A stretch of 13,064 nt of DNA, taken from Anaerolineaceae bacterium (GTDB taxonomy: Bacteria; Chloroflexota; Anaerolineae; Anaerolineales; Anaerolineaceae). A program made the position numbers and the translations under genes. The number at the start of each line of letters is the position of its first letter. Position 1 is the stretch's first letter. Positions 1 to 6,417 of this stretch are shown piece by piece. A model generated the notes under the pieces. The model was not told the origin of the DNA. It ran no database searches and was given only the letters and a program-made list of their open reading frames with translations. The stretch covers positions 1-13,064 of the forward strand of contig WOZC01000145.1 of the NCBI GenBank assembly GCA_011620465.1, in the 5' to 3' direction.

Positions 1-947
1 GCGTGACCTGCATTCTTATCTCGCATAAATTGCGTGAGGTTATGGAAATTGCCGACACGATTACAGTTCTAAGGGATGGCAAGACAGTCACCACGCTTGA
101 TGTCGAGGAAGATAAGGTCAATGAGCCTGTCCTGATCAAACACATGGTAGGACGATCGATCGAGAACGTCTTTCCAAAACGAGGGAAAGTGAAGATTGGC
201 GAGGAAGTGCTCCGACTTGAAGACTGGAGCGCATTTTCCTATGCCCTTGGCAGAGATATCCTCAAGAATGTCAACATCAGCGTGCATGCCGGTGAGATCG
301 TCGGGATTGCTGGATTAATGGGATCCGGACGTACGGAACTGGCAAAAAGCATTTTTGGCAACCCTGACCACTACCGCTTGAGCGGAAAGGTGTTTATCAA
401 TGGGGTGGAGCAAAAATTTCGCAACCCGCATGACGCGATCAAATCATCCATGGCTTATGTTACCGAAGACCGCAAAGGCAACGGCTTGATCCTGATTGAC
501 GATGTCAAACACAACATTAGCCTGGCAAATCTCAAAGAGATTACCGCTGGAGGTGTGATCAATGAGAACGAAGAAATATTGGTAGCCAATAAGTACCGTT
601 CCGAGCTCAACATCAAAACGCCCAGCATCCAACAAAAGGTGCGCAACCTCAGCGGTGGAAATCAGCAAAAAGTCTCATTGGGGAAGTGGTTATTTGTCAA
701 ACCTGGAATCATGATCCTGGATGAGCCCACGCGCGGTATAGACGTCGGCGCAAAATACGAAATCTATACGATTATGAATTCGTTGGTAGAACAGGGGATG
801 AGCATCATCATGATCTCATCTGAACTCCCTGAGATTCTCGGCATGAGCGACCGAATTTATGTCATGTCTGCCGGAAAAATTAATGGAGAAATGCCAGTCG
901 AAGCTGCCACGCAGGAAGGCATCATGGAACTGGCAGTGGATTATTAG
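1..947 (+). CDS. CUT2-family sugar ABC transporter ATP-binding protein, 3' part (XylG/MmsA/RbsA-like), truncated at window start
   Basis: Energy-coupling ATPase of a monosaccharide importer. Only the last ~314 residues are present; family members have about 500 residues and two nucleotide-binding domains, so the start lies upstream of the window. The visible part opens with the H-loop of the first domain (ISHKL, residue 6 onward). The complete second domain follows: a Walker A-like stretch GLMGSGRTE at about 104-112, signature LSGGNQQK at 216-223, Walker B IMILDEP at 236-242, and SSELPE at 272-277. The lysine-less Walker A (R-T-E instead of K-S/T) and the SSE in place of the H-loop histidine are normal for the second domain of this family, not damage. 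An AGGAG overlapping its stop codon serves the permease 9 nt downstream, so the two form an operon. No periplasmic binding protein is visible, so the sugar cannot be named. Confidence 0.95.
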   Translation, partial: VTCILISHKLREVMEIADTITVLRDGKTVTTLDVEEDKVNEPVLIKHMVGRSIENVFPKRGKVKIGEEVLRLEDWSAFSYALGRDILKNVNISVHAGEIVGIAGLMGSGRTELAKSIFGNPDHYRLSGKVFINGVEQKFRNPHDAIKSSMAYVTEDRKGNGLILIDDVKHNISLANLKEITAGGVINENEEILVANKYRSELNIKTPSIQQKVRNLSGGNQQKVSLGKWLFVKPGIMILDEPTRGIDVGAKYEIYTIMNSLVEQGMSIIMISSELPEILGMSDRIYVMSAGKINGEMPVEAATQEGIMELAVDY

Positions 948-956
948 GAGACGTTC

Positions 957-2168
957 ATGGAAGATTCAAAACAAACACCAAACATGCAAGCTCGATTGAA
1001 AAGCTTGCTGGATATCTTGAAGACGAACATCGGCGAATATTTTATGTTCTTCGCGCTTGTAATCATTATGATTTTCTTCACGATTACTACCGACGGCGTC
1101 TTCATCTCCTCCAGGAACATCAGCAACCTGATCAACCAAATGGGTTATATCGCTGTACTGGCAGTCGGCATGACACTGATCATTGTCATTCGCCACATCG
1201 AACTTTCAGTCGGATACCTGGCTGGTTTCCTGGGAGCCTTTGCAGCTATTGCCATGACTTTCTGGGGCTGGCCGGTCTTTGCAGTCATCCCGGCAGTGAT
1301 GGTTTTAGGTATGCTCGCTGGTATGCTCACAGCAACCCCTGTCGCCAAGCTGGGCGTGCCTGCCTTTGTATCGACCATGGCAGCCGGGCTGATTTTCCGA
1401 GGTGCACTGCTGCTGGTCACCATGGGCACCGGTACCATCGTCATCAGAGATCCAGTCTTCAATGCCATCGGCAACGGGTTCATTCCCGACTTACCCCTGG
1501 AAGGATTTTTGCCCGGTAGGCATAAATTAACACTGATCATCGGGCTGATCGCAATCATTTGGTCCATATACTCTTCCATTAAGGGTCGGAAAACCAAGCA
1601 ATCGTACAACTTTTCTGTTCCCAACACAGGCTTGTTTCTTCTGCAGCTTGTGCTTATCTCGGGATTGATCGGGTACATCTCCTGGATCCTCTCCGGATAT
1701 AACGGTATTTCCTGGAGCCTGGTGATTTTGCTTTTGGTGGTGTTGATCTTCCAGTTCATTACCACCAAGACCCCGCTTGGTCGCCATATTTACGCGGTGG
1801 GCGGTAACCCTGAAGCTGCTGAACTCAGTGGTATCAGCGTCTCAAAGATAACCTACATTGTCTTCGGCGCGATGGGTCTGCTCTCTTCGCTTTCGGGTAT
1901 TATGTACGCCTCCCGCTTGCGATCTGCTACGACCACGGCTGGGCTCGGGTTTGAAACGGACGCGATTGCCGCGGCTTTCGTTGGCGGCGTATCAGCATCT
2001 GGCGGCGTAGGCACGATCATTGGTTCAATCATTGGCGCTCTGGTGATGATGTCTTTGACAAGCGGAATGAACTTGATGGGAATCGACATCTCTATCCAAT
2101 ATATCGTTCGCGGTGCTGTACTTGTTCTGGCAGTTGTCTTTGACCGCATCACACGCAGAAATCGATAA
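957..2168 (+). CDS. CUT2-family sugar ABC transporter permease, XylH/MmsB(GguB)-like
   Basis: Membrane permease that pairs with the ATPase just upstream. It has 403 residues, close to XylH and MmsB (about 390-400) and longer than RbsC (about 320). It is very hydrophobic, with roughly ten membrane segments. Family hallmarks are RHIELSVG at 79-86, which lies in the position of the RQIDLSVG-type motif of XylH, and YAVGGNPEAAELSGI at 279-293. A polar linker at about 205-222 (IKGRKTKQS) divides two membrane blocks, as in the XylH/MmsB subgroup. The ATG follows an AGGAG at 946-950. I favour the XylH/MmsB subgroup because of its length and motif wording; xylose, or several sugars as in MmsAB systems, are both possible substrates. 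A strong terminator follows 20 bp after the stop, so this is the last gene of its operon. Confidence 0.95.
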   Translation: MEDSKQTPNMQARLKSLLDILKTNIGEYFMFFALVIIMIFFTITTDGVFISSRNISNLINQMGYIAVLAVGMTLIIVIRHIELSVGYLAGFLGAFAAIAMTFWGWPVFAVIPAVMVLGMLAGMLTATPVAKLGVPAFVSTMAAGLIFRGALLLVTMGTGTIVIRDPVFNAIGNGFIPDLPLEGFLPGRHKLTLIIGLIAIIWSIYSSIKGRKTKQSYNFSVPNTGLFLLQLVLISGLIGYISWILSGYNGISWSLVILLLVVLIFQFITTKTPLGRHIYAVGGNPEAAELSGISVSKITYIVFGAMGLLSSLSGIMYASRLRSATTTAGLGFETDAIAAAFVGGVSASGGVGTIIGSIIGALVMMSLTSGMNLMGIDISIQYIVRGAVLVLAVVFDRITRRNR

Positions 2169-2188
2169 GATTCGAGGGATCAACACTG

Positions 2189-2214
2189 AGGAGATGGTTT
2201 CCCATCTCCTTTTT
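2189..2214 (+). terminator. Intrinsic terminator of the sugar ABC operon
   Basis: A perfect 9-bp stem, AGGAGATGG at 2189-2197 and CCATCTCCT at 2202-2210, closes a 4-nt loop and runs directly into five T residues (2210-2214). It lies 20 bp after the permease stop and separates the transporter operon from frr. Confidence 0.9.
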
Positions 2215-2320
2215 AATTAAGACTAACCATACGAATATTCGAAAAAGGTTTGCTCGACCAGGTGTTTAGTTAATGAAAACGATGGTTTGCAAAGCTACAA
2301 AACGGATGAAACCCCTTTAT

Positions 2321-2340
2321 TTCATTATGTTTCATTATGT
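2321..2340. repeat. Perfect 10-bp tandem duplication upstream of frr
   Basis: TTCATTATGT occurs twice back to back with no mismatch. It ends 24 bp before the TG of the putative extended -10 of the frr promoter. It could be a binding-site pair spaced by one helical turn, or simple slippage; the sequence alone does not decide. Confidence 0.6.
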
Positions 2341-2364
2341 TTGGTGGGTGCATCCCTTCGTCAG

Positions 2365-2373
2365 TGATAGAAT
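2365..2373 (+). promoter_or_regulatory. Putative extended -10 promoter of the frr-uppS-cdsA operon
   Basis: TG at 2365-2366, one base, then TAGAAT at 2368-2373 reads as an extended -10 element. No good -35 box is seen at 16-18 bp; TTGGTG at 2341-2346 is 21 bp away, which is too far. A start about 7 bp downstream would give a leader of roughly 30 nt ending in the strong AAGGAGG at 2398-2404. The preceding operon is terminated, so a promoter somewhere in 2215-2400 is expected. Confidence 0.45.
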
Positions 2374-2409
2374 TGAGTTCTATTTACTTCAAAAACCAAG
2401 GAGGTCGCT

Positions 2410-2967
2410 ATGATCAATGACTTAATGAAAGATGCAAAGGAGCGCATGCAGAACGCGCTTGATGTTTTGAGCGACGATTTGGTGGGCATCCGCACTGGTC
2501 GGGCTTCTCCTGCCCTGGTTGAGAAGCTGCAGGTTGAGTATTATGGCTCGGAACTGACCCTGATCCAATTAGCGACGATCAGCGTACCTGAAGCGCGTCA
2601 ATTGATGATCCGACCTTTTGACGGCTCGTCCTTGAAAGCTATCGAAAAAGCGATCCAGGCATCCGACCTGGGGCTTACCCCCAGCAATGATGGTAAAGTC
2701 ATTCGGCTGAATCTGCCCCCCCTGACAGAGGAACGCCGGCGCGACTTGGTTAGAATGGTCAATAACCGCCTGGAAGACGCTCGCGTTGCCATCCGCAACA
2801 TTCGCCGGGACACCCTAAAAGACTTGCGCGACTTCGAAAAAGAAAAAATGATATCCGAAGACGAACTTTATCAGGGTGAGGGCGAATTGCAGGACCTGAC
2901 CAACGAGATGATCGAACAGATTGCTGTGATTGGCAAGCGCAAAGAAGAAGAAATTATGGAATTTTAA
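2410..2967 (+). CDS. frr: Ribosome recycling factor
   Basis: Cytoplasmic factor that, with EF-G, splits the post-termination ribosome so that subunits can be reused. The 185 residues are the normal family length. Visible hallmarks are GIRTGRASPALVE at 26-38 in the first helix, PLTEERR at 104-110, and the arginine-rich VAIRNIRRD at 126-134 in the three-helix bundle, followed by the long charged C-terminal helix. The ATG has a near-perfect Shine-Dalgarno AAGGAGG at 2398-2404, 5 nt upstream. It is the first gene of frr-uppS-cdsA. In many bacteria frr follows tsf and pyrH; here those genes are not adjacent and a sugar transporter lies upstream instead. The identification is secure. Confidence 0.98.
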   Translation: MINDLMKDAKERMQNALDVLSDDLVGIRTGRASPALVEKLQVEYYGSELTLIQLATISVPEARQLMIRPFDGSSLKAIEKAIQASDLGLTPSNDGKVIRLNLPPLTEERRRDLVRMVNNRLEDARVAIRNIRRDTLKDLRDFEKEKMISEDELYQGEGELQDLTNEMIEQIAVIGKRKEEEIMEF

Positions 2968-2968
2968 G

Positions 2969-3682
2969 GTGAGCGAGAAGACGAATTTACCTGTTCCTGC
3001 CCACGTTGCCATCATCATGGATGGCAACGGGCGCTGGGCAAAAGCCCGGGGCTTGCCGCGCCTGGCTGGTCATCATGCTGGCACAAAAAACTTGCGCCCC
3101 ATTATTAGAGCGGCTGCTGATGCTGGCATCAAGTACCTCACCTTTTTCGCCTTCTCAACTGAAAACTGGAACCGCCCGGAAGAAGAAGTTGAAGGCTTGA
3201 TGGCGTTGCTGTCTGAGTTTCTTGAAACTGAACTCCAGGAAATGCACAAAGAAGGCGCTCGATTCCTGCACATTGGGCATTTGGATGGTCTGGCTCCCTC
3301 GTTGAGGAAAAAAATTGAAGACGCGATCGAATTGACCAGGGAAAATGAGCGCATTGATGTCATCCTGGCTTTCAATTACGGCGGCAGAGATGAGATAATC
3401 TGCGCGGTAAAGAAACTGATCGAAGCCGGCACTCCAGCCGAAGCAGTCGATGTGAAGGCTATGAGCGATGCCATGTTCACGGCTGGAACACCCGACCCGG
3501 ATATCGTTATCCGAACTTCGGGTGAGAAGCGGACCAGCAACTTTTTAACCTGGCAGACGGTCTACAGCGAATGGTTTTTTCCGGAGGTGTTCTGGCCGGA
3601 TTTCAGTGAAGAGGATCTGTTGAAAATCCTGGCAGAGTATTCCAAACGCGACCGACGTTTTGGCGGCTTGAGCAAAAAATAA
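2969..3682 (+). CDS. uppS: Isoprenyl transferase (undecaprenyl diphosphate synthase)
   Basis: cis-Prenyltransferase that extends farnesyl diphosphate with isopentenyl diphosphate to make the C55 lipid carrier for cell-wall or surface polymers. Using the GTG at 2969 the protein has 237 residues, usual for UppS. Motifs in order are IIMDGNGRWA (residues 15-24; Asp18 is the expected catalytic residue), FSTENWNRP (62-70), FNYGGR (135-140), RTSGEKRTSNF (182-192) and a closing RRFGGL. I chose GTG 2969, one base after the frr stop, because it begins just ahead of the conserved region and the position indicates translational coupling. The frame stays open back to a TTG at 2930, but that would add 13 lysine-rich residues inside the end of frr. 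No good Shine-Dalgarno sits before the GTG. The stop overlaps the cdsA start (TAATG). Confidence 0.95.
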   Translation: MSEKTNLPVPAHVAIIMDGNGRWAKARGLPRLAGHHAGTKNLRPIIRAAADAGIKYLTFFAFSTENWNRPEEEVEGLMALLSEFLETELQEMHKEGARFLHIGHLDGLAPSLRKKIEDAIELTRENERIDVILAFNYGGRDEIICAVKKLIEAGTPAEAVDVKAMSDAMFTAGTPDPDIVIRTSGEKRTSNFLTWQTVYSEWFFPEVFWPDFSEEDLLKILAEYSKRDRRFGGLSKK

Positions 3683-4491
3683 TGTTGAAACAGCGGGCGC
3701 TTTCGGCGTTAATATTTGTGCCCCTGTTTTTGGGTATTGCGTTTCTTGGGGGAATTTTTTTTGATATTTTCCTGGCATTGATCTTAGCATATGCTGGTTA
3801 TGAATATTCCTGCATGCTCAAATCTGCAGGCTACCAGGTGTCATCTGTATTAATCATTGGCGCGATACTTATTGTGGTCTTGTTGAGAGTATTCAGCAAC
3901 AGCATGGTGGAACTCCTTCTGCTGCCCGTAATCCTGGTTATTTTTGGGCTGTTTGCATTGTGGAAGTATGAACATGACGACCACCTGGCGTTTCAGAGCC
4001 TGGTAGTGGGATTGTTCGGGGTGTTTTATATCGGTGTTTTGGGCGCTTATGGGATCACCCTCAATCAAAGCGGAACGAATGGAAATTTGTGGGTGCTCGT
4101 GACGATCGCACTTGTCTGGCTGGTGGACTCGGGGGCATACCTGGTAGGGACGCGTTTTGGGAAAAAGGTGGTTATCCCGCAGTTAAGCCCCAAAAAGACT
4201 TTGGAGGGCTTCCTTGGAGGCACCCTCGTAGGTCTGATTTCAGGACTGTTGATTGGTTTGGTTCTAAAGAGGGCTTTACCGGAATTAGGACCCTGGAAAG
4301 GGGCTTTACTCGGTTTGATCATGGGACCGGTGGCTTTTTTTGGGGATGCATTGATGAGTCTGCTAAAACGCACGTTGGGGGTCAAGGACACTGGCAAACT
4401 CCTGCCCGGGCATGGCGGCATCCTGGATCGATTGGATTCGATGCTTTGGGCGCTGGTCGTGGGCACGTATTTTGTTATGCTTCTTGGATAG
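3682..4491 (+). CDS. cdsA: Phosphatidate cytidylyltransferase (CDP-diacylglycerol synthase)
   Basis: Integral membrane enzyme that makes CDP-diacylglycerol from phosphatidic acid and CTP, the branch point of phospholipid synthesis. It has 269 residues with about seven or eight hydrophobic segments. The C-terminal family signature is intact: Ser226, Lys229-Arg230, Lys235-Asp236, His244-Gly-Gly, Asp249-Arg250 and Asp252. The upstream conserved PKKTLEG lies at 170-176. The ATG overlaps the uppS stop by one base, so translation is probably coupled. In many bacteria dxr and rseP follow cdsA; here the operon ends and repeat DNA begins. No classical intrinsic terminator is seen directly after the stop; the hairpin-forming repeats from 4511 onward may do that job. 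Confidence 0.96.
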   Translation: MLKQRALSALIFVPLFLGIAFLGGIFFDIFLALILAYAGYEYSCMLKSAGYQVSSVLIIGAILIVVLLRVFSNSMVELLLLPVILVIFGLFALWKYEHDDHLAFQSLVVGLFGVFYIGVLGAYGITLNQSGTNGNLWVLVTIALVWLVDSGAYLVGTRFGKKVVIPQLSPKKTLEGFLGGTLVGLISGLLIGLVLKRALPELGPWKGALLGLIMGPVAFFGDALMSLLKRTLGVKDTGKLLPGHGGILDRLDSMLWALVVGTYFVMLLG

Positions 4492-4528
4492 GTTTGGGCT
4501 TTAGCGGTTCCTGTCACCCTCGCTTTTC

Positions 4529-4620
4529 CTGACACCCTGAGCACAGCGAGAGAGTCTTGGCGTTTGAACTAAAAGATTCTTACAAAGTACACTTCGTGTC
4601 GCGTTCGCAGGATGACAAAA
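4529..4620. repeat. Intergenic MITE/REP-like repeat, copy A (~92 bp)
   Basis: This copy starts CTGACACCCTGAG and ends CAGGATGACA. The ends are imperfect inverted repeats of each other (GTCAYCCTGA type). It contains a small hairpin, ACAC-TTC-GTGT, at 4589-4599. It shares an exact 21-bp block (4560-4580) with copy B and most of its other positions. The outer half resembles the GTCATCCTGAGC-type repeat that I recall from intergenic regions of many bacteria; that is memory, not a search. No open reading frame of its own is convincing. Confidence 0.75.
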
Positions 4621-4623
4621 CGT

Positions 4624-4716
4624 CTGTCACCCTGAGTACAGCGAATGGGTCTTTGCGTTTGAACTAAAAGATTCTCACAAAATACACTTCGTGTCACTCC
4701 ATTCAGGATGACAAAG
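4624..4716. repeat. Intergenic MITE/REP-like repeat, copy B (~93 bp)
   Basis: Second tandem copy, offset 95 bp from copy A and separated from it by 3 bp. It runs from CTGTCACCCTGAG to CAGGATGACAAAG, so its ends form a better inverted repeat (TGTCACCCTG against TGTCATCCTG). The ACAC-TTC-GTGT hairpin recurs at 4684-4694. The copies differ at scattered positions in the left third and in the last 15-20 bp. A further stub of the left end (CTGTCACCCT) lies at 4511-4520. Confidence 0.75.
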
Positions 4717-4718
4717 AG

Positions 4719-4745
4719 ATTAAAAGAAAAAAGCGGGCGATCGGA
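4719..4745. repeat. Displaced exact copy of the tRNA-Gly 3' end and its T-run
   Basis: These 27 bp are identical to 4839-4865, exactly 120 bp away. The shared block is the 3' acceptor strand and start of the T-stem of tRNA-Gly plus the adjoining T-rich tail (minus-strand reading). A third, degenerate copy lies at 4801-4827, with one substitution in the acceptor part (GCGGGCAATCGGA) followed by TTAAAAGAAAAA. The fragments carry no anticodon arm and are not tRNA genes. Confidence 0.85.
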
Positions 4746-4765
4746 CACCTGTACCCCCTGTGGGT

Positions 4766-4794
4766 ATTCGAACCGACTCTTAGTCGGATTGAAT
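4766..4794. repeat. Inverted repeat derived from the tRNA-Gly T-arm
   Basis: ATTCGAACCGAC at 4766-4777 repeats the T-loop/T-stem of tRNA-Gly (4865-4876). It is followed by an inverted copy, so CCGACT (4773-4778), a 3-nt loop and AGTCGG (4782-4787) form a perfect hairpin. The arms extend to 13 bp with two mismatches. Its role is unknown. Confidence 0.7.
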
Positions 4795-4851
4795 AAATAA
4801 AGCGGGCAATCGGATTAAAAGAAAAAGTGAAATACGACATTAAAAGAAAAA

Positions 4852-4923
4852 AGCGGGCGATCGGATTCGAACCGACGAATGTTAGCTTGGAAGGCTAATG
4901 CCTTACCACTTGGCGACGCCCGC
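4852..4923 (-). tRNA. tRNA-Gly, anticodon TCC
   Basis: On the minus strand the acceptor stem GCGGGCG (4917-4923) pairs with CGCCCGC (4853-4859). The D-arm stem is GCC/GGC. The anticodon stem TTAGC/GCTAA encloses the loop CTTCCAA, giving anticodon TCC, which reads GGA and probably GGG. The T-arm GTCGG/CCGAT encloses TTCGAAT. The discriminator is T, as expected for bacterial glycine tRNA. CCA is not encoded; a T-rich tail (TTTTTTCTTTT) starts at the discriminator and probably ends transcription. It has its own promoter upstream. Confidence 0.95.
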
Positions 4924-4932
4924 GTAGCCTCT

Positions 4933-4960
4933 ATTTTAGTCTAAAAAGAAGCTGTGTCAA
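4933..4960 (-). promoter_or_regulatory. Sigma-70-type promoter of tRNA-Gly
   Basis: Reading the minus strand, a perfect -35 TTGACA (4955-4960) and a -10 TAAAAT (4933-4938) are 16 bp apart. The -10 ends 9 bp before the tRNA 5' end, so the precursor leader would be only a few nucleotides. It lies in the 54-bp gap after the gatB stop. Confidence 0.85.
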
Positions 4961-4977
4961 TATTTTCTTAACTCAAA

Positions 4978-6417
4978 TCAATGCTTATTCAGCATCTCCA
5001 GTAAGATCTCGCGTGTACGTTTTGGATCGGCTTTACCGCCGGAGCCGCGCATAACCTGCCCTACAAACCAGCCTAACAGGCTTTCTTTTCCTGACCTGAA
5101 ATTGGCGACTTCATCTGGTGCGCTTGCCAGAATGGCTTCGATCTGCGCTCGAAGAGCACCGCTGTCTGCGACCAACCCCAAACCCTCTTCCTCAACGATT
5201 GCAGCGGGGGACTTGCCTGTTTCCTCAACCTTCTTGAGCAAGCTTTTGCCGGTTGCCGCATTGATCTTGCCTTCATCCACCATGCGGATGATCTCTGACA
5301 GGTTCTCAGGTTTCAAAGTCAACTGCTCAGCGGTCTTACCCTGGTCATTTAACAAGCGGGAGAGGTCGTTCATCATCCAGTTGGCGACGACTTTAGCTTC
5401 GCCACCATAAGCCTGAACAGCTGCTTCGTAATAATCAGACAAACTGCGTTCGCCGGTCAGGATCTCAGCATCATACCCGGAAAGTTGATAATCCTGTTCA
5501 AAGCGCGCACGCCTGGCAAGAGGTAACTCGGGCAAACCTGCATGGATTTCCTCGACTTCTTCTGCGGTGAGGATCACAGGCAATAGATCGGGTTCGCGGA
5601 AGTAGCGATAGTCGGCTTCGGTCTCCTTGGAGCGCATCTTGCTCAATTTACCGCGGTCGGCATCCCAATCCAAAGTAAAGGATTCAACCTTACCACCCGA
5701 TTCAACCAGTTCGATCTGGCGTTTGGCTTCTTCGCCGATTGCCTGGCGCACTGAGTCGATCGAGTTAACGTTCTTGATCTCGGTTTTTGTGTTCAAAACT
5801 GTGCTGCCGCGTTCGCGGATGGAAACATTGGCATCGCAGCGCAGGTGCCCGCGCTCCATATCGGCTTCGGAAACGCCAATCCAGCGCAAAAGCTGGCGCA
5901 GACGGACCAGGTATTGCGCGGCTTCATCACCCGAACGCAGATCCGGCTCGGTCACCATCTCCACCAGGGGCACACCACAGCGGTTGAAATCGAGCAACCG
6001 CATCCCATGCTCGGTTTTGGTTTTGCCTGCATCTTCCTCTAAATGAAGGTTGTGGATGCGCACCCGGCGGGTCTCCCCATTTTCCATTGGCAGGTCCATG
6101 TAACCGCCTTTGCCGATCGGCTCGTCAAATTGGGAAATCTGGTAGCCTTTAGGCAGATCCGGATAGAAATAATTTTTGCGGTCAAAATAGGATTTCGGGT
6201 TGATATGCGCGTGCATCGCGGCAGCCAGGATAGCACCTTTGCGAACCGCTTCGGCGTTCAAAACCGGCAGGACGCCGGGTAACCCGCTGCATACCGGGCA
6301 GATATTGGTGTTAGGCGCTGCTTCCCAGGAATCAGCTTTGCAGGAACAAAAAATCTTGGTTCGGGTGTTGAGCTGGATGTGCGTTTCCAAGCCAATGATC
6401 ACTTCGTAATCTTTCAT
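4978..6417 (-). CDS. gatB: Asp-tRNA(Asn)/Glu-tRNA(Gln) amidotransferase subunit B
   Basis: tRNA-binding and kinase subunit of GatCAB, which activates the side-chain carboxylate of misacylated Glu-tRNA(Gln) or Asp-tRNA(Asn) and amidates it with ammonia from GatA. The 479 residues are standard length. The start reads GLETHIQL (9-16; Glu11 and His13 fit the metal/active-site positions). The cysteine pairs C24-x-C26 and C40-x2-C43 suggest a zinc site. NYFYPDLPKGYQISQ lies at about 82-96, and the C-terminal third is the helical plus YqeY-like tail. Its ATG overlaps the gatA stop (ATGA), so translation is coupled. No terminator is visible after its stop, so read-through into tRNA-Gly is possible. 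Confidence 0.97.
   Translation of the reverse strand: MKDYEVIIGLETHIQLNTRTKIFCSCKADSWEAAPNTNICPVCSGLPGVLPVLNAEAVRKGAILAAAMHAHINPKSYFDRKNYFYPDLPKGYQISQFDEPIGKGGYMDLPMENGETRRVRIHNLHLEEDAGKTKTEHGMRLLDFNRCGVPLVEMVTEPDLRSGDEAAQYLVRLRQLLRWIGVSEADMERGHLRCDANVSIRERGSTVLNTKTEIKNVNSIDSVRQAIGEEAKRQIELVESGGKVESFTLDWDADRGKLSKMRSKETEADYRYFREPDLLPVILTAEEVEEIHAGLPELPLARRARFEQDYQLSGYDAEILTGERSLSDYYEAAVQAYGGEAKVVANWMMNDLSRLLNDQGKTAEQLTLKPENLSEIIRMVDEGKINAATGKSLLKKVEETGKSPAAIVEEEGLGLVADSGALRAQIEAILASAPDEVANFRSGKESLLGWFVGQVMRGSGGKADPKRTREILLEMLNKH

Noticed and set aside
3..5. GTG at position 3 as the start of the ABC ATPase
   Set aside because: The frame begins in the H-loop of the first nucleotide-binding domain, so the gene is simply cut by the window edge.
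1145..1768. 207-codon open frame on the minus strand opposite the sugar permease
   Set aside because: It lies wholly antisense to a clearly conserved membrane protein and its translation looks like no family. It is a shadow frame.
2930..2968. TTG at 2930 as the uppS start
   Set aside because: It would add 13 lysine-rich residues within the end of frr. The GTG at 2969 directly after the frr stop fits UppS length and coupling better.
4065..4544. Long open frames on both strands over cdsA (minus 4065-4544, plus 4089-4532)
   Set aside because: Both overlap the conserved cdsA signature in other frames and have no family-like content or ribosome binding site.
4511..4716. CRISPR array
   Set aside because: Only two long diverged copies with 3 bp between them, and inverted ends; there are no regular short repeats with unique spacers and no cas genes.
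4733..4787. A second tRNA gene next to tRNA-Gly
   Set aside because: Only acceptor and T-arm fragments are present; there is no D-arm, anticodon arm or matching 5' acceptor strand.
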